A model generated the notes under the pieces. The model did not search any database. It saw nothing but the letters and a program-made list of their open reading frames with translations, and was not told the DNA's origin. A DNA stretch of 14,618 nt from JACCUZ01 sp038246575 (GTDB taxonomy: Bacteria; Actinomycetota; Actinomycetes; JACCUZ01): positions 1 through 14,618 of the forward strand of contig JBBRVU010000097.1 in NCBI GenBank assembly GCA_038246575.1. Direction: 5' to 3'. Shown here piece by piece: positions 6,569-14,533 of this stretch (its first letter is position 1; every line of letters begins with the position of its first letter). The translations under genes and the position numbers were made by a program.

Positions 6569-6849
6569 ACACCGTGAGTCGCGTTGTTGCCGCGATGCCG
6601 TTTGAGGTACCGAACCCTGGCGGTGGGGCCGCCCCGCCCGGGTTCGACAACTTCGAGACCATCATGGGCTGGGGGAAGTGGCTTGCGCTCGGCATCCTCG
6701 TCATGGCGCTGATCGGCGCGGGCGTCATGATGGCGCTCGGATCCCGCCGTGGGGAGGGCGGCGAGCACGCTGGCCGCATCGGGTGGGTACTGGGCGGGGT
6801 GATGACCGTGTCAGCCGCCTTCACTCTCGTTGGTTTCCTTGCTGCCTGA
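6565..6849 (+). CDS. Small two-helix membrane protein, VirB2/TrbC-like
   Basis: A 94-residue protein with a short N-terminus, a Pro/Gly-rich segment (PNPGGGAAPPGF, 17-28) and two hydrophobic helices at about 38-58 and 72-93. They are separated by a basic/acidic loop, SRRGEGGEHAGR. Size, two-helix hairpin and charged loop match VirB2/TrbC-type pilin or channel subunits, and the gene sits in the usual place before VirB8- and VirB6/TrbL-like genes. No classical signal peptide cleavage site is evident. The start is fixed by AAGGAGG at 6551-6557 and by an ATGA overlap with the preceding gene. Whether it forms a true pilus is unknown; Gram-positive systems often lack one. Confidence 0.75.
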   Translation: MNTVSRVVAAMPFEVPNPGGGAAPPGFDNFETIMGWGKWLALGILVMALIGAGVMMALGSRRGEGGEHAGRIGWVLGGVMTVSAAFTLVGFLAA

Positions 6850-6888
6850 GCAGCGGACCGTCGCCCAACCGCACCGAGGGGAACCCCC

Positions 6889-7635
6889 ATGCTCGACTCA
6901 AGCACGCCTCCAGCCCATGACAACCCGTGGAGTCGCCGGCCGGTGGTCATTTCGGCCGTCATCGTCGCTGCCATCCTCTTGCTGGGCGTGGCCGTGGCGC
7001 TGAGCAACGCGTTCAGTAGTGACGACAACGGCGCTGCGGGCCTGCCTCCTGCCGCTACGGCCGGCCCGAGCGCGTCGGCCTCCGCGTCGACCGTTTCGGG
7101 TAGCGCCTGCGGCCTCGAGGGGGCCGAGGACTCAGGGAGCATTGCCGCGGCTCCGCCGGCTACGTGGAGTTTGGTGGGGACCACCGCGGCCCCCGCCATC
7201 GAGGGTGTAGGTCCTGGCGTAGTCGACTCGGACGGGTACCGCTCGTGTTACGCCAGAACCCCCACGGGAGCTCTGCTGGCGGCGAGCAACCTGGTCGCGA
7301 TGGGCTCTCAGCCCACCCTCCAGGAGAAGGTCAACCGCGGATCCGTTGCACCGGGCCCGGGTCGGGACAGTGCCCTGGCGGAGCCACCGACCTCCGCCGG
7401 CTCGACCGGAGTTCGGGTGCAGATCGCCGGTTTCCGGCTCCTGCGCTACAGCGGGACGTCAGCCGACGTCGACGTCGCACTGCGCACCTCGAACGGTGCG
7501 ATCGGCGGCCAGGTGTTCAACCTGGTGTGGTCCGACGGTGACTGGAAGGTCCGCCTCGGCGACAGCGGCGAGCTGCTCACGCCGCTCGTCCAGCTGCCCG
7601 ACCTCTCCGGCTACATCCCGTGGGCCGGAGCGTGA
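6889..7635 (+). CDS. Single-pass membrane protein, possible VirB8/TcpC-like T4SS component
   Basis: A 248-residue bitopic protein. A cytoplasmic tail of 18 residues precedes one transmembrane helix (about 19-39). Next comes an Ala/Ser-rich linker (45-72) and an extracytoplasmic domain of about 170 residues. The domain contains two cysteines (C74 in SACGLEG, C119 in YRSCYAR) that could pair outside the cell. Later segments VRVQIAGFRLLRYSG, ADVDVALRTSNGAIGGQVFNLVW (in parts) and GDWKVRLG read as the last strands of an NTF2-like sheet, as in VirB8/TcpC. I recall Pfam DUF8175 for such proteins but cannot confirm it. The ribosome site is GAGGGGA (6876-6882), six bases before ATG. Confidence 0.7.
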   Translation: MLDSSTPPAHDNPWSRRPVVISAVIVAAILLLGVAVALSNAFSSDDNGAAGLPPAATAGPSASASASTVSGSACGLEGAEDSGSIAAAPPATWSLVGTTAAPAIEGVGPGVVDSDGYRSCYARTPTGALLAASNLVAMGSQPTLQEKVNRGSVAPGPGRDSALAEPPTSAGSTGVRVQIAGFRLLRYSGTSADVDVALRTSNGAIGGQVFNLVWSDGDWKVRLGDSGELLTPLVQLPDLSGYIPWAGA

Positions 7636-7641
7636 ACAGCC

Positions 7642-9207
7642 GTGGCTGACTGCAACTGGATCGACCTCGGCTGCAAGGGCAAGGAGTTCCTCGCGTCGTC
7701 CATCGGCGACGCGCTCACCAAGACCGCAGACGCGGTGCTCGAGGCGGTCGGCAAGGGGCTGGCCTCCCTGGGCACGGTGTGGGTCAACATCGGCACTCCC
7801 ACCCTGACCGGTGGGGGTGGAGGCTCCGGTGTCACCCCGGGAGCCACGGCCGATGGTGGCGGAGGAATCAACACGGTTCTTGGGTGGGCGACCTACATCG
7901 CCTTCGGGATCTGCGTCCTGTCGCTGATCTGGCTCGGCGTGCGGATGGCCACCGGTCGTCGGCACGAGGCGCGCGACCAGGTGAGCCGGTTCGGTTTGGT
8001 ACTGGTTGCCACCATCCTGATCAGCGCCGCGGTGGGCGTCGTGACCGCGATCGTTCCGGCCGTGCGTAGCAACGGCTCGCCGGCGGTCGCGTTCATCCAG
8101 GACTCGCTGTGGTTCTACATGATCGCCGTCGCAGTCCTGTCCGTGATCTTCGGCGCTGCTCGGATGGCCTGGGAGCAGCGGGCTGAGCCCGGACGTGACC
8201 TGGTGAAGTCCCTCATGACACTGGTTGTCGTCTCCGGCGCCGGCCTGACAGCCGTCAGCCTGCTGACGGCCGCCGGTGACTCCTTCGCGGTCTGGCTGCT
8301 CGACGGAGCATTGGGCTGCAACGTGACGGACGCCAACGGAACCTGCTTTGGCGGGAACATGGCCGCGCTACTGGTACTGACCAACAACCCCGCCACTGGC
8401 GGCCTTGGCGCGATTCTCGTGATCGTCCTCGGTCTGTTCGCCGTGCTCGGCTCGATGGTGCAGATCCTGCTCCTGATCGTGCGTGCCGGGATGCTGGTGG
8501 TGCTGGCGGGTGCGCTTCCGCTCACAGCCGCGGCGACGAACACCGAGGCCGGGCGCACGATGTTTCGCAAGACCACCGGTTGGCTTCTGGCCTTCGTGCT
8601 CTACAAGCCGGTGGCTGCGATCGTCTATGCGACAGCCTTCAAGCTGGCCGGGACATCGATCTTCAAGGACGACGGCTCAGGCCTCATCTCCATCCTCACT
8701 GGACTGACCTTGATGCTGGTGGCGCTGGTCGCGCTGCCGGCTCTGATGAGCCTCGTCGCGCCGGCGGTGGCCTCCATTTCCTCCGGCGGGGGCATGGCCG
8801 CCGCGGCAGCGGCAGGCGCAGCGGCGGCCATACCGACCGGCGCCATTGCCGGCGGCCGCCTACGGGGCGGCGGCGGCTCGTCCAACGGTACGTCTGGGTC
8901 TACGGGGTCCACTGGGTCGTCGACCAGTGGGCCTTCGGGCTCCAGCGGGGGCAGCGGGTCCACCGGCTCTCCGGCCCCGAACGGAAGCTCCCGCACTGGT
9001 GCGACCGGGGCGCAAGGCGCGGGCACCGCCGGCGCAGCAGGCGGTGGAGCCGCCGCCGGTGGTGGCACCGCGGCCGCTGGAGCCGCGGCCGGCCCAGTGG
9101 GTGCTGCCGTGCAGGTAGGCACTAAGACCATCGGGGTGGCCAAGGACACGGTCCAGGGCGCCGCGGAGACAAGCTCAGGAGAGGGAGGGCCCAATGGCAG
9201 CCGCTGA
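7642..9207 (+). CDS. TrbL/VirB6-like polytopic conjugation protein
   Basis: A 521-residue membrane protein starting at GTG, six bases after the previous stop. About eight hydrophobic segments are visible, near 79-102, 116-139, 156-175, 190-210, 254-279, 282-299, 312-334 and 347-378. An amphipathic N-terminal region (1-50) and a Gly-rich linker (56-75) precede them. The loop at 226-235 holds two cysteines (GCNVTDANGTCF) that may form an extracellular disulfide. The C-terminal 140 residues are Gly/Ser/Ala low complexity and end in a short helical segment (VQVGTKTIGVAKDTVQGA). This layout is typical of TrbL/VirB6 channel proteins, which form the inner-membrane pore. The position before SCO6880 and VirB4 agrees. 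The call rests on topology and context, not a conserved catalytic motif. Confidence 0.8.
   Translation: MADCNWIDLGCKGKEFLASSIGDALTKTADAVLEAVGKGLASLGTVWVNIGTPTLTGGGGGSGVTPGATADGGGGINTVLGWATYIAFGICVLSLIWLGVRMATGRRHEARDQVSRFGLVLVATILISAAVGVVTAIVPAVRSNGSPAVAFIQDSLWFYMIAVAVLSVIFGAARMAWEQRAEPGRDLVKSLMTLVVVSGAGLTAVSLLTAAGDSFAVWLLDGALGCNVTDANGTCFGGNMAALLVLTNNPATGGLGAILVIVLGLFAVLGSMVQILLLIVRAGMLVVLAGALPLTAAATNTEAGRTMFRKTTGWLLAFVLYKPVAAIVYATAFKLAGTSIFKDDGSGLISILTGLTLMLVALVALPALMSLVAPAVASISSGGGMAAAAAAGAAAAIPTGAIAGGRLRGGGGSSNGTSGSTGSTGSSTSGPSGSSGGSGSTGSPAPNGSSRTGATGAQGAGTAGAAGGGAAAGGGTAAAGAAAGPVGAAVQVGTKTIGVAKDTVQGAAETSSGEGGPNGSR
8863..9100 (+). repeat. Gly/Ser/Ala low-complexity coding tract in the TrbL-like gene
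   Basis: The DNA is a run of GGC, TCC, GCC and GGG codons coding for Gly/Ser (about residues 408-450) and then Gly/Ala (about 456-487). There is no exact tandem unit, only short imperfect repeats such as ggstcnacnggg. Tracts of this kind are flexible and vary in length among related elements. Confidence 0.6.
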
Positions 9208-10702
9208 GACTTCAACCGCGCCGCGGACCTACGGCAACTGGCAGCGCCCCACGAGCGCGGGCCTCGGCCGGCTCGGCTCGATCGGCACCGCCATCTTGTT
9301 GGTGGGGCTGATCGTCGTGGTGCTGGTGATGATGGTCGGCGGGCTCCTCCGCGGCGTCATCGCCCTGGTCGTGCTCGGCCTGCTGCTGTTGGCGATCGTC
9401 ACGCGCGACCGGCACGGCCGGAACGTCATCGACCGTGCCACGGCGCGCGTGATGTGGCGTTCGGCCCGCAGCAGGGGTGCCCACCTCTACCGATCAGGGC
9501 CCTTGGGTTTCGCCCTGTGGGGCACGCACCAGCTCCCCGGGCTCGCAGCGCAGCTGCGACTCAGCGAGCACATCGACTCCTACGGCCGCCCCTTCGCCTT
9601 GGTCCACTGCCCGGCGACGAGCACCTACACCGTGGTGATTGGCACCGACCCTGACGGAGCCAGCCTCGTCGACCCCGAGCAGGTCGACGTGTGGGTTGCC
9701 GATTGGGGTCACTGGCTGGCCAACCTGGGCGACGAGCCCGGGGTCGAGGCCGCGTCAGTGACCGTCGAGACGGCACCCGACAGCGGGCTGCGCCTGCGCC
9801 GCGAAGTCGAGAGCAACATCGACAACGATGCACCACCGTTTGCCAAGGCGATGCTGCGCCAGGTGGTCCGTGATTACCCGATGGGCTCCTCGGTCATCAA
9901 TGCCTACGTGGCCATCAGCTTCTCGGCCGCCTCACTGACCAGCGGCAAGCGGCGCACCGACGCCGAGATCGGCCGCGATCTCGCTGCGCGCCTGCCGCAG
10001 CTGACCGGCAGCCTCACTGCGACCGGCGCGGGCGCTGGGCGCCCGCTGTCGGCTAGTGACCTGTGCGAGGTGATCCGCGTCGCCTACGACCCGGCCGCCG
10101 CGATCCTGGTCGACGAGGCCCACGCCGACGGTGACCGCACAGACCTGTCATGGGCCGACGTCGGCCCCGCGGCCGCGGAGGCCTCGTGGGACAGCTACGC
10201 CCATGACGATGCGCACAGCGTCACCTGGGCGATGACCGTGGCACCTCGAGGTGCCGTGCAGTCCTCCGTGCTCTCCCGCCTGCTAGCGCCGCACGCGGAC
10301 ATCGCCCGCAAGCGGGTCACGCTGCTGTACCGGCCTATCGATGCGGCCCGCGCCGCCGGCATCGTCGAGTCTGACCTTCGCTCGGCCGAGTTCAAGGTCA
10401 CTGCCACGGACAAGCCCTCGGCGCGGTCGATTTTGGCCAACAGGGCCGCGGCTGCGACGGCGGCCGAGGAGGCGTCCGGCGCGGGGTTGGTCAACTTCGG
10501 CCTGCTCGTCACGGCAACCGTCCTCGACCCCTCCGACGCCGCGAAGGCGCGGGCTGCGATCGACTACCTGTCGGCGTCAGCGCGGCTGCGGCTGCGGCCC
10601 GTCTACGGCGCGCAAGACTCCGCCTTCGCGGCGGGGCTGCCGCTCGGTCTGATCCTGCCCAAGCACCTCAAGGTGCCGGCAGACCTGCGGGGCCGGCTGT
10701 GA
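9194..10702 (+). CDS. SCO6880-family membrane protein (PrgI-like helices plus VirB4 N-domain-like region)
   Basis: A 502-residue protein whose start APRTYGNWQRPTSAGLGRLG is the hallmark of the actinobacterial SCO6880 family. Two adjacent helices (about 28-49 and 51-69) form a PrgI/VirB3-like hairpin. The large cytoplasmic remainder ends with segments that look like the N-terminal domain of VirB4/TraC ATPases: RKRVTLLYRPI (372-382), NFGLLVTATVLD (434-445), and a C-terminal 'Pro-Leu-Gly' patch GLPLGLIL (481-488). No P-loop is present. The next gene is a VirB4 motor domain that lacks this N-terminal half, so together they would rebuild a PrgI-VirB4 unit. The start overlaps the TrbL-like gene by 14 bases, with GAGGGAGGG (9181-9189) as ribosome site. 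The stop overlaps the next gene (GTGA). Confidence 0.88.
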   Translation: MAAAETSTAPRTYGNWQRPTSAGLGRLGSIGTAILLVGLIVVVLVMMVGGLLRGVIALVVLGLLLLAIVTRDRHGRNVIDRATARVMWRSARSRGAHLYRSGPLGFALWGTHQLPGLAAQLRLSEHIDSYGRPFALVHCPATSTYTVVIGTDPDGASLVDPEQVDVWVADWGHWLANLGDEPGVEAASVTVETAPDSGLRLRREVESNIDNDAPPFAKAMLRQVVRDYPMGSSVINAYVAISFSAASLTSGKRRTDAEIGRDLAARLPQLTGSLTATGAGAGRPLSASDLCEVIRVAYDPAAAILVDEAHADGDRTDLSWADVGPAAAEASWDSYAHDDAHSVTWAMTVAPRGAVQSSVLSRLLAPHADIARKRVTLLYRPIDAARAAGIVESDLRSAEFKVTATDKPSARSILANRAAAATAAEEASGAGLVNFGLLVTATVLDPSDAAKARAAIDYLSASARLRLRPVYGAQDSAFAAGLPLGLILPKHLKVPADLRGRL

Positions 10703-12183
10703 GCGGCAAGAGCACGGTCAAGGCGCGCCGTCCCGGTCCGCGCGGCTGGCTCGGCCGGGGTCGGGGCCAGTCGGTCCTGCTGTCGCCGGCTGATGAGTAC
10801 CGCGGCACCACGGTGCAGGTCTGCGGGTTGTGGCCCTGGGTGGTTGGCTCTGGCACGCCCATGGTCGGTGTCCCCTTCGGGCGCCACATCACCTCCGGGG
10901 CCACGTTGTGCTGTGACCCGATCAGCTGGTTCCAGCGGGCCAACCTGATCAGCAACCCCTCCGCGTTCGTGCTCGGCAAGCCCGGCCTGGGCAAGTCGAC
11001 GGCCGTGCGGCGCTGGGCGACCGGTCTCGCTGGGTACGGCGTTATGCCAATGGTGTTGGGCGACCTCAAACCGGACTACGTCGACCTGGTGCGCGAGCTC
11101 GGCGGCCAGGTGATCACCCTGGGCCGCGGCCGCGGCTACCTCAACGTCCTCGACCCCGGGGAGGCCACCCAAGCCGCGCTGCAGCTCACCGGCGACGCCC
11201 GCGCCGCCATGCTGGCCGACGCCCACGGTCGGCGCCTGACGATGGTGGCCGCTCTGGTCACCATCCAACGCTCCAGCCCGCCCACGGACCGCGAGGAGAC
11301 GATCATCGACCGCGCCTTGCGGATCCTCGATGACCGTCACCAGGGGATCCCGGTGCTCGGGGACCTGCTCCAGGTCATCCGCGAGGCACCGCAGGAGCTG
11401 CGCATCGTTGCTCTCGACCGAGGCGACGACGACCGGTACCGCCAGATCACCGAGAACCTTGAGGCCTCGCTGATCGGCCTGACCACCGGCGGGCGGTTGG
11501 GCGAGATGTTCGCCCGACAGACCACCAGCCCGATGCGTCGGGACCGGCCCGTCGTTTTCGACGTCTCGAGCATCGACGACTCCGAGATGGACCTGCAGGC
11601 GGCGACGCTGCTGGCGTGCTGGTCTGCCGGGTTCGGCACCATCAACGTTGCCAACGCTCTCGCTGACGCCGGCCTGGAGCCGCGGCGGCACTACTTCGTC
11701 GTCCTCGACGAACTGTGGCGGGCGCTGCGCGCCGGCCGGGGCATGGTGGACCGCGTCGACGCGCTGACCCGGCTCAACCGCCAGCGCGGCGTCGGCATGG
11801 CCATGATCAGCCACACAATGAGCGACCTGCTGTCGCTGGGCAACGAGCACGACCGGATGAAGGCCAAGGGCTTCGTCGAGCGCAGCGGCATGGTGGTGTG
11901 CGGCGGTCTCCCGTCGGCCGAGATGGCGCAGCTGACCTCGGCGGTCCCGTTGTCGCAGGCCGAGCAGCGCATGCTTATCGGCTGGCAGGACCCGCCGGCG
12001 TGGGACCCCAAGCTCGGGCGGGAGAGCGCCCCTCCGGGTCGTGGCAAGTTCTTGGTCAAGGTCGGTGGCCGGCCGGGGATCCCGGTCCAGGTGCACCTGA
12101 CCGACGCCGAGCGCGCCGTCAACGACACCAACAAGCTGTGGCACGAGCAGTCCCGCGTCGGCGTCGTCGAAGGGAGGGACTGA
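10699..12183 (+). CDS. virB4: VirB4-like conjugation ATPase (motor domain only)
   Basis: A 494-residue AAA+/RecA-type ATPase. Walker A is GKPGLGKST (93-101), with K99 binding phosphate. Walker B is FVVLDE (333-338), with D337 and E338. The segment MVLGDLKPDYVDLV (118-131) and the arginine-rich RLNRQRGVGMAMISHT (358-373) match VirB4/TraC/TcpF-type motors that energise T4SS assembly. Most VirB4 proteins have about 800 residues; this one lacks the N-terminal domain, and residues 30-90 look like the inter-domain joint (VPFGRHI, CDPISWFQRANL). The missing half appears to be in the preceding SCO6880 gene. The GTG start overlaps that gene's TGA, suggesting coupled translation in equal amounts. It acts at the inner face of the membrane. 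Confidence 0.9.
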   Translation: MSGKSTVKARRPGPRGWLGRGRGQSVLLSPADEYRGTTVQVCGLWPWVVGSGTPMVGVPFGRHITSGATLCCDPISWFQRANLISNPSAFVLGKPGLGKSTAVRRWATGLAGYGVMPMVLGDLKPDYVDLVRELGGQVITLGRGRGYLNVLDPGEATQAALQLTGDARAAMLADAHGRRLTMVAALVTIQRSSPPTDREETIIDRALRILDDRHQGIPVLGDLLQVIREAPQELRIVALDRGDDDRYRQITENLEASLIGLTTGGRLGEMFARQTTSPMRRDRPVVFDVSSIDDSEMDLQAATLLACWSAGFGTINVANALADAGLEPRRHYFVVLDELWRALRAGRGMVDRVDALTRLNRQRGVGMAMISHTMSDLLSLGNEHDRMKAKGFVERSGMVVCGGLPSAEMAQLTSAVPLSQAEQRMLIGWQDPPAWDPKLGRESAPPGRGKFLVKVGGRPGIPVQVHLTDAERAVNDTNKLWHEQSRVGVVEGRD

Positions 12184-12185
12184 CG

Positions 12186-13991
12186 ATGGCCACCGCGAAC
12201 AACCGTAGGGCGCAGCCCGGCCGGGTCACCCCCGAGACGATCATGCTGTGGGTCGTCCTCGGCGTCACCGGTGTCGCTCTGGTGACCGTCTACGCGGCGG
12301 TGCGGATCGGTCACCAGCTGGCTGGCCTCCCGCCCGCCCCGAGCGACCCGTGGGCGGTCCTGTTCGGGGTGCTCGGCGGTGACGTTGCCTGGCCGATGGC
12401 CTCCACCATAATTGCGGCCGTCGTGGCAATTGTGCTGCTCCTCGTCACGTCGTTCGCCGCCGGTCTGATCTCGCGGCGCCGTGGTCGCAGCTCCCGCGTC
12501 GACCACGCTGCGCGCTACATGGGCCGTGGCCGTGACATCGAGACCGTGTCGCACTCGTCCGCCACTGCGACGTCGAGCAGGCTCGGGGTCGCCGGCTCAG
12601 CCGGTGTCCCAATCGGGTGCACTGTCGCCACCAAGGCGCCCCTGTTCGGCACCTGGGAGGACATGCACATCGACGTCTGGGGGCCGCGCACCGGCAAGAC
12701 CACCTCACGAGCCGTCCCGGCCATCCTCGAGGCCCCGGGCGCGGTCCTGGTGACCTCCAACAAGCGCGACGTCGTCGACGCCACCCGGGACGTGCGCGCG
12801 GCTCGCGGTGACGTCTGGGTCTTCGACCCGCAAGCCGTGATCGGCGAGGACTCCACTACCTGGTGGTGGAACCCGCTCAGCTACGTGACCGACGAGGTCA
12901 AGGCGGCCCGGCTCGCCGAGCACTTCGCGACCGGCAGCCGTGACGCCGGCGCCAGAACCGACGCGTTCTTCGACCCCGCCGCCCAGGACCTGCTCGCCGG
13001 CCTGCTCCTGGCCGCGGCCCTCGATCGTCGTCCGATCACCGACGTCTACAAATGGCTCACCCGCCCCAACGATGACGAGCCGGTCCGAATCCTCGCCGAC
13101 CACGGCTACGAGCTCACCTCCGACCAAGTCGCCGGAGTCGTGTTCTCCCCGGAGAAGCAGCGTGGCGGCGTCTACGGCACCGCTCAGCAGATGGCCTCTT
13201 GCCTCACGAACCGAGCGGCCGCCCGGTGGGTCACCCCGAACGGGACCGGCGATCGCCGGCGGCAGTTCGACCCAGCCGAGTTCCTCCGCCACGGCGGGAC
13301 GCTCTACAGCTTGTCCAAGGAGGGTCGCGGAAGCACCGGGCCGCTCGTAACTGCCCTGACGGTCGCGGTCGTCGAAGCCGCCGAAGAGCAGGCCGCTCGG
13401 TCCGCCGGCGGGAGGCTCCGGATCCCCCTGCTTGGGGTCCTCGACGAGGCGGCGAACGTGTGCCGCTGGCGGGACCTGCCGAACATGTACAGCCACTACG
13501 GCTCCCGAGGCATCGTCCTGATGACGATCCTGCAGTCCTGGTCCCAAGGCGTCGACGTGTGGGGCGAGTCCGGGATGCGCAAACTCTGGAGCGCCAGCAA
13601 CGTCAAGGTCTACGGCGGCGGTGTCGCCGAGGTCGAGTTCCTCGAGAACCTGTCCAAGGTGGTCGGCGACTACGACAAGCGCACGTCGTCAGTCACCTAC
13701 TCCAGGGGTGTGCGCTCGATGACCGAGCAGCTGCACCGGGAGCGGATCCTGGATGTCGCGGATCTGGCCGCACTACCCAAGGGCCGCGCGGTCGTGCTCG
13801 CGTCCGGGTCGCGCCCGACCCTCATCACCGCGCAGCCGTGGATGACCGGCCCACACGCTGAGGCCGTGCGGGCCTCGATCCTGGCTCACGACCCTCAGGG
13901 CCGGCGCACCGTGGCTGAGGCTGAGCGCGAGGTCACGGTGGTTCAGGAAGAGATCGCCCGCTGGCAGCGGGCCGCGAAGGGAACGCCATGA
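12186..13991 (+). CDS. traG: TraG/VirD4-type coupling protein
   Basis: A 601-residue membrane ATPase. Two N-terminal helices (about 18-40 and 70-94) bracket a short outer loop, followed by a basic patch RRRGRSSR. Walker A is WGPRTGKTT (165-173) with K171, and Walker B is LLGVLDE (415-421) with D420/E421. The motif SPEKQRGGVYGTAQQM (321-336) and the final TraM-recognition-like region (LWSASNVKVYGGG onward) are typical of TraG/TraD coupling proteins, which bring the relaxase-DNA complex to the channel. The last 30 residues form a charged helix (AEAEREVTVVQEEIARW). The frame is open from 11715, but ATG 12186 follows AGGGAGGG (12171-12178), two bases after the VirB4 stop, so it is chosen. Its presence indicates relaxase-processed single-strand transfer rather than TraB-type double-strand transfer. 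Confidence 0.92.
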   Translation: MATANNRRAQPGRVTPETIMLWVVLGVTGVALVTVYAAVRIGHQLAGLPPAPSDPWAVLFGVLGGDVAWPMASTIIAAVVAIVLLLVTSFAAGLISRRRGRSSRVDHAARYMGRGRDIETVSHSSATATSSRLGVAGSAGVPIGCTVATKAPLFGTWEDMHIDVWGPRTGKTTSRAVPAILEAPGAVLVTSNKRDVVDATRDVRAARGDVWVFDPQAVIGEDSTTWWWNPLSYVTDEVKAARLAEHFATGSRDAGARTDAFFDPAAQDLLAGLLLAAALDRRPITDVYKWLTRPNDDEPVRILADHGYELTSDQVAGVVFSPEKQRGGVYGTAQQMASCLTNRAAARWVTPNGTGDRRRQFDPAEFLRHGGTLYSLSKEGRGSTGPLVTALTVAVVEAAEEQAARSAGGRLRIPLLGVLDEAANVCRWRDLPNMYSHYGSRGIVLMTILQSWSQGVDVWGESGMRKLWSASNVKVYGGGVAEVEFLENLSKVVGDYDKRTSSVTYSRGVRSMTEQLHRERILDVADLAALPKGRAVVLASGSRPTLITAQPWMTGPHAEAVRASILAHDPQGRRTVAEAEREVTVVQEEIARWQRAAKGTP

Positions 13992-14443
13992 ACAGCTTGG
14001 GCGAGTGGGGCACCAGCGACGTCGACGTCATCACGAACCTAGGGGACGCCCCGGAAGTCGTTGACGACCCGGCGCCAAATGCCCCTCCCCCGCTCTACTA
14101 CGGCTCGGTCGACGAGTTCGTCCGAGAGGTGATCGTGCCCGTCTTCGGCCGCGACGTCGGCGAGAAAGGGAGGGCAGAGCTCCGCTGGTCTGCCCGATGG
14201 TGGGAGTCGTCCGAGGCGATCATGCGCCTCGAGGCCCTTTGGCGCTCCTGGGAGCACCTCCGGCTCGACCCTGCCACCGGCATGTCCGTCTGGCTGCGTG
14301 ACCACCTGGACCACCACCTGGGCGCGCTCATGAGCCCCATAGGGCCATTCGCTGCCTCCACTGACACCGCGCGTGCCGGCGATCCGCTTCCCTACACCGC
14401 TCCGCCGCCCGCACTGTTCCCAGATGTGAGGGCGCCCGACTGA
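13988..14443 (+). CDS. DUF4913-domain protein
   Basis: A 151-residue soluble protein. The core (about 37-120) has the pattern LYYGSVDEFVREVIVPVFGR, then WSARWWESSEAIMRLEALW (in parts), EHLRLDPATGMSVWLRDH and a final GPF. I recognise this as DUF4913, a domain of unknown function common in actinobacterial conjugative elements next to coupling-protein and relaxase genes. The N-terminus (1-35) and C-terminus (122-151) are Pro/Asp-rich and probably disordered. It starts in an ATGA overlap with the coupling gene, with GAAGGGA (13976-13982) as ribosome site, so it is the last gene of the operon in view. A role as adaptor between coupling protein and relaxosome is a guess from position. Confidence 0.85.
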   Translation: MNSLGEWGTSDVDVITNLGDAPEVVDDPAPNAPPPLYYGSVDEFVREVIVPVFGRDVGEKGRAELRWSARWWESSEAIMRLEALWRSWEHLRLDPATGMSVWLRDHLDHHLGALMSPIGPFAASTDTARAGDPLPYTAPPPALFPDVRAPD

Positions 14444-14533
14444 GGGTGCTGAGTCTCCGGAGCGGCTCCTGCCCAACGCAGCCGATCCGTCCTGTCATGC
14501 CGATGAGCGGATGTGGGGGGAGGGCTCTTGGAC
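14444..14533. other. Convergent intergenic gap, no clear terminator
   Basis: This 90-base gap separates two convergent genes. It holds CTCCGGAG (14455-14462) and a weak hairpin GGAG-CGG-CTCC (14459-14469), without a following T-run on either strand. A bidirectional terminator would be expected here, but I do not see a convincing one. Confidence 0.4.

Noticed and set aside
4638..6577. Identical 13-base gene starts (ATGAACACCGTGA) at 4638 and 6565
   Set aside because: The identity ends after the fourth codon and the upstream sequences differ. It is most likely coincidence of common codons, not a repeat or recombination site.
8863..9100. Repetitive tract considered as CRISPR or tandem repeat array
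   Set aside because: It lies in frame within the TrbL-like gene and codes for Gly/Ser/Ala. There are no regular repeat and spacer lengths.
10603..12144. A 513-codon open frame on the minus strand opposite the VirB4 gene
   Set aside because: It is antisense to a gene with intact Walker motifs. Its translation is rich in Arg, Gly, His and Gln with no recognisable motif, as expected for the complement of GC-biased codons.
14459..14469. GGAG-CGG-CTCC hairpin as operon terminator
   Set aside because: Only four base pairs and no T-run on either strand; too weak to call a terminator.
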